Assembly: GCF_024205705.1 (NCBI RefSeq)
Contig: NZ_CP073115.1
Location: 1,550,001-1,614,000, forward strand
Direction of reading: 5' to 3'
DNA from: Neisseria subflava
Lineage (GTDB): Bacteria; Pseudomonadota; Gammaproteobacteria; Burkholderiales; Neisseriaceae
DNA length: 64,000 nt
Part shown: positions 37,742 to 49,192 of the stretch, one piece after another
How positions within the stretch are numbered: position 1 is the stretch's first letter
Layout of the letters: each line of letters starts with the position of its first letter
Made by a program: the position numbers and the translations under genes
Notes under the pieces: model-generated
What the model saw: only the letters and a program-made list of their open reading frames with translations
The model's database searches: none
What the model was told of the DNA's origin: nothing

Positions 37742-40105
37742 TTAAGCACGAAGTTGCGCATCTTTTTCGGCCGCGGCTTTAATCATTTTCGCAACCAAAG
37801 GCTCGATGACTTCATCTGTCAGCGTGCTTTCCATATCCTGCAAAATAATTTTGACGGCAACGCTCTTCATGCCTTCAGGCACGCCTATACCGCGGTAAAC
37901 GTCAAATACACTGATTTCTTGAACCAGCTTGTTCGCCGCCGCTTTCAGGGCATTTAACAAATCATCATGCGTTACAGCCTCAGGCATTACAAATGCCAAA
38001 TCTCGGCGTGCAGGTTGGAATTTGGATACGGACTGATAACGGGTTTTCTCACGGCCCAATACCGCATCCATATCGATTTCAAACACCAGCGGCGCTTGTG
38101 GCAAATCATATTTTTGCAGCCATTTCGGATGCAACTCGCCGACGAAACCAACTACTTTGCCGTCTGAAACAATATTGGCGGCACGTCCAGGATGCAAGGC
38201 CGGATGTTCAGTCTTCACAAAGGATACTTCTTTGTTTTTCAAAAGGCTCTCAACATCGGCTTTCATATCGTAGAAATCCACGTTGCGTGTTTTCTCGCCC
38301 CATTGCTCAGGCAGTACGGAGCCATACCACAAACCGCCGATACGTTCGTTTTGAACAAATTGATCAGCTGAATCTTTGCGGAACACGCGGGCAATTTCAA
38401 ATACGCGTACACGGTTTTGCTTACGGTTCAAATTGTTTTGCAAAACTTCCACCAAACCGCCGATAAGTGTAGAACGCATGACAGCATACTGTGCCGCCAA
38501 CGGATTTTGCAGGCGGATAGGATTGGTATTGGCAGCAAAATCTTGCTCCCATTGCTCATCCACAAACGCATAGCTGACCACTTCACGGTAACCGCGTGCC
38601 GCCATTTCGTTATAAACCGCAAAACGCGGGCGTTTAGTTTCAGGCAGAGCCAACATTTTCAGACGGCCTGACGTATAGTCGTCAGGGATATTTTCATAAC
38701 CGTAAACACGGCCGATTTCTTCAATCAAATCGGCTTCGATTTCGATGTCGAAACGGAAGCTAGGAGAAGTGACACGGAAGCCTTCTGCGGTTTTCTCAGG
38801 CTGCAAACCCAAGTGTTGCAAGATAATTTCGACTTGCTCAGCAGGAATTTCAACGCCCAATACCGTTTTCAGACGGCCCAAACGCAATTCGACCTGTTTT
38901 GCTTCAGGCAATTTGCCTTGTGCCTCAACCATTTCACCGGCTGCACCACCGCAAATCTGCAACACCAATTCGGTAGCACGCTCAATGGCATCAGCTTGCA
39001 AGCGGTAATCCACACCACGTTCAAAGCGGAAAGAAGAATCCGAACCAAAACCGTATTGACGGGATTTACCGGCAATAATCTCAGGAGCAAACCAAGCAGC
39101 TTCCAATACAATATTTTGCGTCTCATCAGAAACCGCACTTGCCTCTCCGCCCATCAGACCGGCCAAACTCAACACACCTTTTTCATCAGCGACCACCAAT
39201 GTATTGTCAGCCAAAGTAACGGTCTTCTCGTTCAGGCACGCCAACGTCTCGCCATTTTGAGCACGGCGGACAATCAAACTGCCCGACAGCTTATCAGCAT
39301 CGAAAACATGCATAGGCTGACCGATTTCCAGCATGACATAGTTACCAATGTCCACCAATGCGGAAATGCTGCGGATACCGCTGCGTTCCAAACGTTGTTT
39401 CATCCAATCAGGAGTAGGCGCTTTCGCATTGACATTTTCAATAACGCGGCTGATAAAACGGCCGCAGTCAGCCGGTGCATCAATACGGACAGCCTGTTTT
39501 TTCTCGCTGCCGATAGAGGCCGTCTGAATTTCAACAGGCGTAAACGCACATTGAGTCAATGCAGAAACCTCACGCGCAATACCCTTAACGCTCAAACAAT
39601 CAGCGCGGTTAGGCGTAATTTTCAATGTAAACAGCGTATCGTCCAAATCCAAGTATTCACGGATATTGGTACCGACAGGCGCATCTTCAGGCAGAATGTA
39701 CAGGCCGTCTACACCGTCATCAGGCAAACCCAGTTCATTGGTCGAACACAGCATACCGTTTGATGGCACACCACGCATTTTAGTCGGCTTAATTTTGAAA
39801 TTGCCCGGCAAAACGGCACCTGGCAACGAACACGGCACTTTAATGCCCGGCTTGACATTCGGCGCACCACAAACAATCTGAACCAACTCGCCCGTACCGG
39901 CATCAACTTGGGTAACGTTCAAACGGTCTGCATCAGGGTGTTTTTCAACGGATTTTACTTCGGCAACAACCACGCCACTGAAAGCAGGGGCAGCAGTATC
40001 GATTTCTTCCACTTCCAAACCGGCCATGGTCAAAAGATGTTCCAGTTTATCGGCAGAAAGATCAGGATTGGCTTGGGTTCTCAGCCATGAATAAGGAAAT
40101 TGCAT
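37742..40105 (-). CDS. pheT: Phenylalanyl-tRNA synthetase beta subunit
   Basis: This 787-residue subunit has the standard layout: N-terminal tRNA-binding EMAP-like domain (VVVAEVKSVEKHPDADRLNVTQVD), B3/B4 editing domain with GREVSALTQ-type region, B5 domain (RFDIEIEADLIEEIGRVYGYENIP), the catalytic-like core, and the C-terminal FDX-ACB anticodon domain (KFQPARRDLAFVMPEAV to KIILQDMESTLTDEVIE). It forms an alpha2-beta2 enzyme with PheS, encoded just upstream. A DUS is embedded in codons near 38655 and another in 38158-38168. Confidence 0.97.
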   Translation of the reverse strand: MQFPYSWLRTQANPDLSADKLEHLLTMAGLEVEEIDTAAPAFSGVVVAEVKSVEKHPDADRLNVTQVDAGTGELVQIVCGAPNVKPGIKVPCSLPGAVLPGNFKIKPTKMRGVPSNGMLCSTNELGLPDDGVDGLYILPEDAPVGTNIREYLDLDDTLFTLKITPNRADCLSVKGIAREVSALTQCAFTPVEIQTASIGSEKKQAVRIDAPADCGRFISRVIENVNAKAPTPDWMKQRLERSGIRSISALVDIGNYVMLEIGQPMHVFDADKLSGSLIVRRAQNGETLACLNEKTVTLADNTLVVADEKGVLSLAGLMGGEASAVSDETQNIVLEAAWFAPEIIAGKSRQYGFGSDSSFRFERGVDYRLQADAIERATELVLQICGGAAGEMVEAQGKLPEAKQVELRLGRLKTVLGVEIPAEQVEIILQHLGLQPEKTAEGFRVTSPSFRFDIEIEADLIEEIGRVYGYENIPDDYTSGRLKMLALPETKRPRFAVYNEMAARGYREVVSYAFVDEQWEQDFAANTNPIRLQNPLAAQYAVMRSTLIGGLVEVLQNNLNRKQNRVRVFEIARVFRKDSADQFVQNERIGGLWYGSVLPEQWGEKTRNVDFYDMKADVESLLKNKEVSFVKTEHPALHPGRAANIVSDGKVVGFVGELHPKWLQKYDLPQAPLVFEIDMDAVLGREKTRYQSVSKFQPARRDLAFVMPEAVTHDDLLNALKAAANKLVQEISVFDVYRGIGVPEGMKSVAVKIILQDMESTLTDEVIEPLVAKMIKAAAEKDAQLRA

Positions 40106-40208
40106 ATTATTTTCTCTACTATCAGGCCGTCTGAAACAAATTTTTATCAGACGAAATCAGTAATATCTATTCACTTTTCAGACGGACTATCAAAAGACCA
40201 TCTGAAAT

Positions 40209-41204
<996 letters not shown>

Positions 41205-41226
41205 TTATCGTCTGTTTGTTGATTGC

Positions 41227-41287
41227 AGGCCGTCTGAAACAACAAAGCCGTCTGTTGGATTTAATTACAAACCCGTTCAGACGGCCT
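41227..41287 (-). repeat. Inverted DUS pair with a third truncated DUS in its loop, upstream of pheS
   Basis: AGGCCGTCTGAA at about 41227-41238 and its inverted copy ending at 41287 flank a loop that contains a truncated AAGCCGTCTG. It lies between rplT and pheS, both on the minus strand, so it would sit in or near the pheS promoter region. Confidence 0.5.
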
Positions 41288-41404
41288 TTTGTCTTACAGC
41301 GGCCAATCCGTTTGATAAGAGGGGCCTATTTTATCGCAAATTAGTATAAAAAAATAGAGTTTAAAGAAAGAAAATCAACTACATAGGATTTCTTTAAGAA
41401 AAGA

Positions 41405-41430
41405 AAAAAGGAAGCATAAGCTTCCTTTTT
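41405..41430 (-). terminator. Terminator after rplT
   Basis: AAAAAGGAAGC pairs with GCTTCCTTTTT around ATAA, followed on the minus strand by a T run. It closes the thrS-infC-rpmI-rplT unit. Confidence 0.88.
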
Positions 41431-41446
41431 AAATAATCTTATCGAA

Positions 41447-41806
41447 TTAAGCAGCCAAAGCAGCTTTAGCTTTTTCAACCAATTGTGCAAATGCAGCTTT
41501 GTCGAATACAGCCAAATCAGCCAATACTTTGCGGTCGATTTCGATAGCAGCGCGTTTCAGGCCGTTCATGAATTTGCTGTAAGACAGACCATTTTCACGG
41601 GCACCTGCGTTGATACGAACGATCCACAGTTGACGGAATTGACGTTTGCGTTGGCGACGGTCACGGTATGCGTATTGACCGGCTTTCATTACCGCTTGTT
41701 TGGCAACACGGTAAACGTTTTTACGACGACCGCGGTAGCCTTTGGCTAACGCGAAGACTTTTTGGTGACGAGCACGAGCGGTAACACCGCGTTTTACGCG
41801 TGGCAT
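41447..41806 (-). CDS. rplT: 50S ribosomal protein bL20
   Basis: This 119-residue basic protein matches bL20: [41 protein letters not shown] and [20 protein letters not shown]. It is an early 50S assembly protein and in other bacteria a translational repressor of its own operon. It lies 12 bp after rpmI in the usual infC-rpmI-rplT order. Confidence 0.98.
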   Translation of the reverse strand: MPRVKRGVTARARHQKVFALAKGYRGRRKNVYRVAKQAVMKAGQYAYRDRRQRKRQFRQLWIVRINAGARENGLSYSKFMNGLKRAAIEIDRKVLADLAVFDKAAFAQLVEKAKAALAA

Positions 41807-41818
41807 ATTCTAAACTCC

Positions 41819-42016
41819 TTAAGCGTAGGGCAACATTTTAGCAACAGAAGCCAAATCGCGTGAATCCACCATAGCGGTGCCGCGTAATTGACGTTTAGTT
41901 TTAGTGGTTTTTTTGGTCAGGATGTGACTTTTGAACGCATGACCGCGTTTTACACCACCGTTACCCAGTACTTTAAAGCGTTTTTTCGCGCTAGACTTGG
42001 TTTTCATTTTAGGCAT
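41819..42016 (-). CDS. rpmI: 50S ribosomal protein bL35
   Basis: The start [18 protein letters not shown] at 42016, with GGAG upstream, gives 65 residues, the normal length. The sequence has [24 protein letters not shown], typical of bL35. The longer frame from 42076 is not needed. Located between infC and rplT. Confidence 0.97.
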   Translation of the reverse strand: MPKMKTKSSAKKRFKVLGNGGVKRGHAFKSHILTKKTTKTKRQLRGTAMVDSRDLASVAKMLPYA

Positions 42017-42158
42017 TGGAAAACTCCATTCGTTATTAGATAAGGTATAAGGGGTTTTGAAATAAATTTCAAACACTTGGAACCCAAAATACCACGGTTT
42101 TTGCCGCTAATTAAACCTTATTCCGAGCGGCAATCGAAATAAGCCTTGCATTATAGCT

Positions 42159-42677
42159 TTATTTTTTCTTAGGCGCAATCATCATCACCATTTGGCGGCC
42201 TTCCATTTTAGGGAAGGACTCGATTTGTGCCACTTCAGCCAACTCTTCTTTTACGCGTTCAAGCAGTTGGGCGCCCAATTGTTGGTGGGCCATCTCACGA
42301 CCGCGGAAACGCAATGTCACTTTGACTTTGTCACCATCGGCAAGGAAACGGTTGATGTTGCGCATCTTGATTTGATAGTCGCCTTCATCAGTACCCGGAC
42401 GGAATTTAATTTCCTTGATTTGTACCTGCTTTTGGTTTTTCTTAGCTTCGTCGCGCTTTTTGGCTTGTTGGTATTTGTATTTACCGTAATCCATCAGTTT
42501 GCATACGGGCGGTTTGGCAGTCGGGGAAATTTCTACCAAATCGACATCTTGCTCTTCGGCCATAGCCAGAGCTTCACGAACTGAAACGACACCAAGCTGA
42601 TCGCCTGACTCACTGATTAATCGCACTTCTTTGGCGGTAATTTCACCATTGATTCGTGCTTCGCGTTCTTGAGCGAT
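42159..42677 (-). CDS. infC: Translation initiation factor IF-3 (non-AUG start inferred)
   Basis: The ATG-initiated frame (42626) would begin at [11 protein letters not shown] and lose about 17 family-conserved residues. Upstream, in frame and without a stop, the sequence reads [18 protein letters not shown] before RLISE, matching the IF3 N-terminus. The best start is ATC at 42677, 8 bp from an AGGAG (42690-42686); the adjacent ATC at 42680 is the alternative. IF3 genes in E. coli start with AUU so that IF3, which rejects non-AUG starts, limits its own synthesis; the same logic probably applies. The protein would be 172 residues, with both IF3 domains ([50 protein letters not shown]) complete. 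Confidence 0.9.
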   Translation of the reverse strand: MAQEREARINGEITAKEVRLISESGDQLGVVSVREALAMAEEQDVDLVEISPTAKPPVCKLMDYGKYKYQQAKKRDEAKKNQKQVQIKEIKFRPGTDEGDYQIKMRNINRFLADGDKVKVTLRFRGREMAHQQLGAQLLERVKEELAEVAQIESFPKMEGRQMVMMIAPKKK

Positions 42678-42697
42678 GATGAATACTCCTATAAAAA

Positions 42698-44611
42698 TTA
42701 ATGATTGACGAGGGCGTCAGTAATTTCTTGCTGCAATTGTGCAATGAAATCATCTACATTCAAAGAACCCAAGTCTTCTGCTTTGCGGCGTACCGCAACT
42801 TTGTTTTCTTGTTTCTCTTTATCGCCGACAACGATTTGATAAGGGAAACGGTATTGGCTGTTGTCACGGATTTTGTAACCGATTTTTTCGTTACGCAAAT
42901 CCAATTCGACACGGAAGCCTGCCGCCTGCAATTTGGCAGCCACTTCACGACAATAATCTGCTTGGTTCTCGGTGATATTCATAATCACCATTTGAACCGG
43001 CGCAAGCCACAATGGGAATGAGCCTGCATGGTTTTCGATCAGAATACCGATGAAGCGCTCCAATGAACCCAAAATAGCACGGTGCAACATTACAGGACGT
43101 GCGCGGTCGTTATTTTCAGTTACATATTCGGCATTCAAACGCTCTGGCAATACAAAGTCTAACTGCAGAGTACCGCACTGCCAAGAACGACCCAAGGCAT
43201 CTTTAACATGGTACTCAATCTTAGGACCATAGAATGCACCTTCGCCAGGCAATTCTTCCCACTCTACGCCGCAAGCGGTCAATGCATCACGCAGGCCTTG
43301 TTCGGCTTTATCCCAGACTTCGTCAGAACCTGCACGTTGTTCAGGGCGGAGGGACAGCTTCACAGCAACATCATGGAAGCCGAATTGTTTGTAAATGCGA
43401 ACCAGCAATTCATTGAATGCACGTGCTTCATCAACGATTTGATCTTCGGTACAGAAGATATGCGCATCATCTTGCACAAAACCGCGAACACGCATCAGAC
43501 CATGCAATGCACCGCTTGGTTCATTGCGGTGGCAAGAACCGAACTCGGCCAAACGCATCGGTAAATCGCGATATGAGCGCAAGCCGTTATTAAAAATTTG
43601 CACATGACCCGGACAGTTCATCGGTTTAACTGCGTATTCGCGTTTTTCTGAACTAGTCACGAACATATTGTCTTTATAGTTTTCCCAGTGGCCGGATTTT
43701 TCCCAGAAGGTCTTATCCATAATCTGAGGCGTTTTAACCTCTTTATAACCGGCAGCATTCAGCTCTTTGCGCATATGCTGCTCAATCACTTGCCACAAGG
43801 CCCAGCCTTTAGGATGCCAGAACACCATACCCGGCGCTTCATCTTGCAGGTGGAACAAATCTAATTGTTTACCCAGCTTACGGTGGTCGCGTTTTTCCGC
43901 TTCCTCGATGCGTTGGATATAGGCTTTTAATTCGTCTTTACTTGCCCAGGCTGTACCGTAAATACGTTGCAACATTTCATTGTTGCTGTCGCCGCGCCAG
44001 TATGCGCCTGCCAGCTTGGTCAACTTGAAGTTTTTCAAGAAACGGGTATTGGGAACGTGAGGACCGCGGCACATATCGACGTATTCTTGATGATGATACA
44101 TACCCATCGCTTCCACTTCAGGCATGTCTTCAATCAGACGCAATTTGTACTCTTCGCCGCGATCTTGGAAAATTTTGACGGTTTCTGCACGAGGCGTCAT
44201 CACTTTAATGACGTCATAGTCTTGTGCAATCAACTCTTTCATGCGCGCTTCGATGGCGGCTACATCATCAGGCGTAAATGGTTTTTCAGTTGCGATATCG
44301 TAATAGAACCCGTCTTCAATCACTGGGCCGATAACCATTTTGGCATCTGGGTAGAGTTGCTTGACCGCATGACCGACCAAGTGCGCGCAGGAGTGGCGGA
44401 TAATTTCCACGCCTTCTTTGTCTTTTGGCGTAATGATTTGAACATGAGCATCTTCGGTAATCGGATCGCAAGCATCCACCAATTTACCGTTAACCTTGCC
44501 CGCTACCGTTGCCTTTGCCAGACCTGCACCGATAGACGCTGCGATTTGCGCCACGGTAACGGGTGATTCATATTGGCGGACCGAACCGTCCGGCAAGGTA
44601 ATGTTCAACAT
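42698..44611 (-). CDS. thrS: Threonyl-tRNA synthetase
   Basis: The start [20 protein letters not shown] at 44611 (GGAG 7 bp upstream) gives 637 residues with the TGS domain first, then the SAD/editing domain ([20 protein letters not shown], HHxxxH-like), the class II catalytic core ([28 protein letters not shown] with the zinc ligand Cys) and the C-terminal anticodon domain ([17 protein letters not shown]). Conserved zinc-site residues are visible. It opens the thrS-infC-rpmI-rplT cluster and starts only 20 bp after a terminator-like hairpin that follows tRNA-Val. Confidence 0.97.
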   Translation of the reverse strand: MLNITLPDGSVRQYESPVTVAQIAASIGAGLAKATVAGKVNGKLVDACDPITEDAHVQIITPKDKEGVEIIRHSCAHLVGHAVKQLYPDAKMVIGPVIEDGFYYDIATEKPFTPDDVAAIEARMKELIAQDYDVIKVMTPRAETVKIFQDRGEEYKLRLIEDMPEVEAMGMYHHQEYVDMCRGPHVPNTRFLKNFKLTKLAGAYWRGDSNNEMLQRIYGTAWASKDELKAYIQRIEEAEKRDHRKLGKQLDLFHLQDEAPGMVFWHPKGWALWQVIEQHMRKELNAAGYKEVKTPQIMDKTFWEKSGHWENYKDNMFVTSSEKREYAVKPMNCPGHVQIFNNGLRSYRDLPMRLAEFGSCHRNEPSGALHGLMRVRGFVQDDAHIFCTEDQIVDEARAFNELLVRIYKQFGFHDVAVKLSLRPEQRAGSDEVWDKAEQGLRDALTACGVEWEELPGEGAFYGPKIEYHVKDALGRSWQCGTLQLDFVLPERLNAEYVTENNDRARPVMLHRAILGSLERFIGILIENHAGSFPLWLAPVQMVIMNITENQADYCREVAAKLQAAGFRVELDLRNEKIGYKIRDNSQYRFPYQIVVGDKEKQENKVAVRRKAEDLGSLNVDDFIAQLQQEITDALVNH

Positions 44612-44630
44612 CAGAAAGCTCCAAAACATT

Positions 44631-44656
44631 AAAAAATAACGGCATAAAGCCGTTAT
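44631..44656 (-). terminator. Terminator-like hairpin between tRNA-Val and thrS
   Basis: On the minus strand ATAACGGC pairs with GCCGTTAT around TTTAT and is followed by TTTTTT. It begins 8 nt after the tRNA CCA and ends 20 nt before the thrS ATG, so it may act as an attenuator for thrS. Confidence 0.82.
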
Positions 44657-44663
44657 GGAAATT

Positions 44664-44740
44664 TGGTAGGCACAATTGGACTCGAACCAACGACCCCCAC
44701 CATGTCAAGGTGGTGCTCTAACCAACTGAGCTATGTGCCT
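44664..44740 (-). tRNA. tRNA-Val (anticodon GAC)
   Basis: A 77-nt tRNA with acceptor AGGCACA/TGTGCCT, discriminator A and encoded CCA, D arm AGCTCAGTTGGTTAGAGC and T arm GGTTCGAGTCC. The anticodon stem-loop CCACCTTGACATGGTGG has GAC at 44706-44704. Confidence 0.97.
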
Positions 44741-44800
44741 TCATCTAAGTTGCTTATTGTAACGAAGCGTGTTCCCTTTTGCAAGCATCTGTAAATACTT

Positions 44801-44873
44801 TTCAGACGGCCTGAATATTTTTGTTTGATTTATACCTCATTTTTTATTTCCTCCGTCATTCAGGCCGTCTGAA
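44801..44873. repeat. Extended inverted DUS pair between tRNA-Val and tgt
   Basis: TTCAGACGGCCTGAAT and ATTCAGGCCGTCTGAA match over 16 bp with a 41-nt loop. The two flanking transcription units diverge, so it is not an obvious terminator; it may only be an uptake signal. Confidence 0.5.
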
Positions 44874-44929
44874 GCATTGTTTTGACAAAGATAAAATCCA
44901 GCCGTCAACCAACGAAAAATCCTTTATAA

Positions 44930-46093
<1,164 letters not shown>

Positions 46094-46101
46094 TCCTTTT
46101 A

Positions 46102-46149
46102 AAGGCCGTCTGAAATCAGATTTAATTCAAACTGCTTTTCAGACGGCCT
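46102..46149 (+). terminator. DUS-pair terminator after tgt
   Basis: AAGGCCGTCTGAAA and its inverted copy with a ~20-nt loop separate tgt from hemH. Confidence 0.62.
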
Positions 46150-46177
46150 CAATATTCTTAATTAATAAAGCACGATC

Positions 46178-47188
46178 ATGTCCCGTTTCCATACCGAACC
46201 ACCCTTAGCCTACACCGCACAAAACCGTACCGCCGTCCTGCTGCTCAACCTCGGCACGCCTGACGCGCCCACTGCTGCCGCAGTCAAACCTTACTTGAAA
46301 GAATTTCTGTCCGATCAACGCGTTGTCGAACTGCCTAAGCTCTTATGGCAACCGATATTGCGTGGCTTAGTATTGACTTTTCGCCCGAAAAAAAGCGCGC
46401 ATGCCTATGAAAAAATTTGGTTTAAAGAAGGTTCGCCGCTTGAGGTTTACACACACCGCCAAGCAGAAGCCCTGGCCAAACATTTGCCCGATGTCATCGT
46501 CCGTCATGCCATGACTTACGGCAATCCAAGCGTTGCTGATGTTTTGGCGGAACTCAAAGCCCAAGGCGTGGGCAAATTGCTGGTCATTCCTCTCTATCCG
46601 CAATATGCCGGCTCTTCTACCGGCGCGGCTTTGGACAAAGTGTTTCAAGAGTTATTGCTGCAACGCAACCAAATGAGCGTCCGCACCGTCTCCCGTTATT
46701 ACGACGATGCCGCCTATATTCAAGCCATGAAGCAGCATATTGAAGCCTATTGGGCTCAAAACGGACGCAGCGAAAAACTGATGTTGAGTTTCCACGGCAT
46801 TCCGCAAAAGCATCACGACGACGGCGACCCTTATCCTGACGAGTGCCACCATACTGCCAAGCTGTTGGCGCAGGCATTGGGCTTGTCCGAACAAGAATAC
46901 ATCGTTTCTTTCCAAAGCCAGTTTGGTAAATCCCAATGGATCAAGCCCAGCACGCAAGCCCTGTTTGATCAGCTGCCGAAACAAGGCACGACCAAACTCG
47001 ACGTATTCTGTCCCGGCTTCCTGGCCGACTGCCTCGAAACCATGGAAGAAATCGCCATTATGGGACGCGAACAATTCCACGCTGCCGGCGGTAAAGAATA
47101 CCGTTACATCCCCTGCCTCAACGATTCCGCCGACTGGATTGCCGCACTTGCACAATTAAGTCGGGCCAATCTGCAAGGCTGGATTTGA
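46178..47188 (+). CDS. hemH: Ferrochelatase
   Basis: This 336-residue enzyme inserts ferrous iron into protoporphyrin IX. Family landmarks are VLLLNLGTPDAPTAAAVKPYL at the N-terminus, PLYPQYAGSSTGAALDKVF, the catalytic-His motif LMLSFHGIPQKHHDDGDPY, and the second acidic motif FCPGFLADCLETMEEI. It lies upstream of a cytochrome c gene, which needs haem, but each has its own terminator. Confidence 0.96.
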   Translation: MSRFHTEPPLAYTAQNRTAVLLLNLGTPDAPTAAAVKPYLKEFLSDQRVVELPKLLWQPILRGLVLTFRPKKSAHAYEKIWFKEGSPLEVYTHRQAEALAKHLPDVIVRHAMTYGNPSVADVLAELKAQGVGKLLVIPLYPQYAGSSTGAALDKVFQELLLQRNQMSVRTVSRYYDDAAYIQAMKQHIEAYWAQNGRSEKLMLSFHGIPQKHHDDGDPYPDECHHTAKLLAQALGLSEQEYIVSFQSQFGKSQWIKPSTQALFDQLPKQGTTKLDVFCPGFLADCLETMEEIAIMGREQFHAAGGKEYRYIPCLNDSADWIAALAQLSRANLQGWI

Positions 47189-47196
47189 CCTAAACC

Positions 47197-47233
47197 AAAG
47201 GCCGTCTGAAAAATTCACTTTCAGACGGCCTTT
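47197..47233 (+). terminator. DUS-pair terminator after hemH
   Basis: AAAGGCCGTCTGAAAA and its inverted copy follow the stop directly. Confidence 0.8.
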
Positions 47234-47308
47234 AGCGTTATCATCAAGCTATTAAAACGCAAACCAAGCGTGTGGCCATCAAAAACACTACTCAAAAAGG
47301 AACACATC

Positions 47309-47707
47309 ATGACTGCACTCCGCCCTATCCTGCTCCTTCTGACCGCACTCAGCATTCCAACCGCTTTTGCCGCTGATGCCGCGCTGATGAACAAAGGACA
47401 AAAAATTTACGAAACCAACTGCGCCGCCTGCCACGGTAAAAAAGGCGAAGGCCGAGGTGCCATGTTCCCGCCTTTATTCCAGTCCGACTATATCAATAAA
47501 AAACCGCAAGTGCTGTTGCAAAGCATGACCAAAGGCATCAACGGCCCGATTAAAGTAAACGGCAAATCCTACAACGGCTTCATGCCTTCTACCGCCATCA
47601 ATGATGCCGATGTTGCCGCCGTTGCCACTTACATCATGAACGCCTTCAATAATGGCGGCGGTACGATTACTGAAGCAGATGTCAAAAAATCTCACGGGAA
47701 AAAATAA
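47309..47707 (+). CDS. Periplasmic class I cytochrome c
   Basis: The start at 47309 (AAAAAGGAA upstream) gives 132 residues with a signal peptide ending AFAA. There is one haem attachment site, CAACH in ETNCAACHGKKGEGRG, and an axial methionine candidate in NGFMPSTAI. It is a small electron carrier in the periplasm; the partner cannot be named from sequence. Frame upstream of 47309 is open but lacks a ribosome binding site. Confidence 0.88.
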   Translation: MTALRPILLLLTALSIPTAFAADAALMNKGQKIYETNCAACHGKKGEGRGAMFPPLFQSDYINKKPQVLLQSMTKGINGPIKVNGKSYNGFMPSTAINDADVAAVATYIMNAFNNGGGTITEADVKKSHGKK

Positions 47708-47721
47708 AACGTCTCTCCCCT

Positions 47722-47753
47722 AAAGGCCGTCTGAACATTTCAGACGGCCTTTT
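47722..47753 (+). terminator. DUS-pair terminator after the cytochrome c gene
   Basis: AAAGGCCGTCTGAA and its inverted copy, 4-nt loop, followed by TTTT. Confidence 0.85.
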
Positions 47754-47888
47754 CGATACGGAACACATTTTCGTTTCTATATTTATGGTTACGCAACATC
47801 AACAAACATACGCAAAAAACCGTCAAACCAAAAAAAGCATATGCGTTTTGTGTTAAAGTAAACATTATTTAACGGCTGTTTTGCGTCC

Positions 47889-47906
47889 AGGCCGTCTGAA
47901 AGGTTT
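47889..47906 (+). promoter_or_regulatory. DUS overlapping the dsbB ribosome binding site
   Basis: AGGCCGTCTGAA (47889-47900) runs straight into AGG, so GAAAGG at the junction forms the Shine-Dalgarno 10 bp before the dsbB ATG. Confidence 0.6.
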
Positions 47907-47912
47907 TCTGTT

Positions 47913-48404
47913 ATGAACTTTTTCCGCAAGACTGTTTTATTTCTAGTCGTCCTCTCCATATTTGCCGCCTGCGGCTCCTTTATTTCCCAATACGTTTTGG
48001 GCATGAATCCGTGCGTATTGTGCATCCTGCAACGCTTGTGCGTATTGGGTGTCGGACTGTTGGCCATTGTTACGGCATTCAGTTCTCAATCTTCCAAATT
48101 TGCCCGCTCGCTCTCGGCATTATTGATTGCCGCCCCGGCCGTTTACGGCGCCGGTATCGCCGCCTATCAAATTTGGCTGCAAAGCCTGCCGCCCGGCACC
48201 GCCCCTTCTTGCGGCGCACCTTGGACCTTCCGCCTGCGCGACTGGCCTTTGTTCGATTGGTTTGAACCCATCGTCCGCGGCTTTGGCAACTGCGCCGAGC
48301 CGGACTATCTATTCGGCGTTGCCCTGCCGGTGTGGAGTATTTTGTATTTCAGCTTCGTGGTATTGCTGCTGTTTTGGGCTTGGTTGAAAACCAGAAAAAT
48401 CTGA
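47913..48404 (+). CDS. dsbB: Disulfide bond formation protein DsbB
   Basis: This 163-residue inner-membrane protein reoxidises DsbA and passes electrons to quinone. The first redox pair is in NPCVLCI (after helix 1) and the second in the periplasmic loop between APSCGAPW and GFGNCAEPDY. Four hydrophobic helices are visible. The only DUS-derived ribosome binding site precedes it. Confidence 0.95.
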   Translation: MNFFRKTVLFLVVLSIFAACGSFISQYVLGMNPCVLCILQRLCVLGVGLLAIVTAFSSQSSKFARSLSALLIAAPAVYGAGIAAYQIWLQSLPPGTAPSCGAPWTFRLRDWPLFDWFEPIVRGFGNCAEPDYLFGVALPVWSILYFSFVVLLLFWAWLKTRKI

Positions 48405-48418
48405 TTGGTTTCGATATA

Positions 48419-48450
48419 AAAAGGCCGTCTGAAATTTCAGACGGCCTTTT
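48419..48450. terminator. Bidirectional DUS-pair terminator between dsbB and yebC
   Basis: AAAAGGCCGTCTGAAA and its inverted copy adjoin between convergent stops. Confidence 0.85.
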
Positions 48451-48463
48451 GTTCTTTAAACTA

Positions 48464-49192
48464 TTATTCCAAATTCAACACGGCAGAAGTGTAAACATCT
48501 TGTACGTCGTCCAAATCTTCCAATGCGTCAATCAGTTTTTGCATCTTAACCGCATCTTCGCCGCTCAACTCAGTTTCGTTTTGGGCGCGCATGGTAACGT
48601 CGCCGTCAACAGATTTATAACCTGCCGCCTCCAAAGCCGATTTTACACCGGCCCAGTCGTTTGGCGCGGTAACCACTTCGATGGAACCGTCGTCGTTAGT
48701 GATGACGTCTTCCGCACCGGCTTCCAAAGCCGCTTCCATCAGCGCATCTTCGTCAACGCCCGGTTCAAACACCAAATAGCCTTGATGAACGAAGTTGAAC
48801 GCTACGCAACCGTCGGTACCCAAGTTACCGCCGTTTTTAGTGAACGCATGGCGCACATCGGCAACGGTACGGGTTTTGTTGTCGGTCAGGCAGTCCACCA
48901 TCAAAGCCGCGCCGCCGATGCCGTAGCCTTCATAACGCAACTCGATGTATTCCACGCCTTCCAGATTGCCCGTACCTTTATCGATGGCACGTTGCACGTT
49001 GTCTTTAGGCATATTGTTTTCAGCGGCTTTTTCCAAAGCCAGGCGCAGGCGCGGGTTCGCGCCGGGGTCGCCGCCGCCCATACGGGCAGCAACGGTAATT
49101 TCTTTAATCAGACGGGTGAAGATTTTGCCGCGTTTGGCATCTTGTCGGGCTTTTTTGTGTTGGATATTTGCCCACTTACTATGGCCTGCCAT
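48464..49192 (-). CDS. yebC: YebC/PmpR-family DNA-binding regulator
   Basis: This 242-residue protein has the family N-terminus [23 protein letters not shown] and the standard landmarks [33 protein letters not shown] and the C-terminal [14 protein letters not shown]. Members bind DNA or act on ribosomes stalled at proline motifs; the precise role here is not known. It is transcribed alone. Confidence 0.95.
   Translation of the reverse strand: MAGHSKWANIQHKKARQDAKRGKIFTRLIKEITVAARMGGGDPGANPRLRLALEKAAENNMPKDNVQRAIDKGTGNLEGVEYIELRYEGYGIGGAALMVDCLTDNKTRTVADVRHAFTKNGGNLGTDGCVAFNFVHQGYLVFEPGVDEDALMEAALEAGAEDVITNDDGSIEVVTAPNDWAGVKSALEAAGYKSVDGDVTMRAQNETELSGEDAVKMQKLIDALEDLDDVQDVYTSAVLNLE

Noticed and set aside
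38813..39763. 316-codon open frame opposite pheT
   Set aside because: Antisense shadow of the synthetase beta subunit; no ribosome binding site or family match.
40124..40203. Possible DUS-pair terminator between pheS and pheT
   Set aside because: Only one copy is intact; the others (TCAGACGA, CAGACGGACT, AGACCATCTGAA) are degenerate and no single stable stem is clear.
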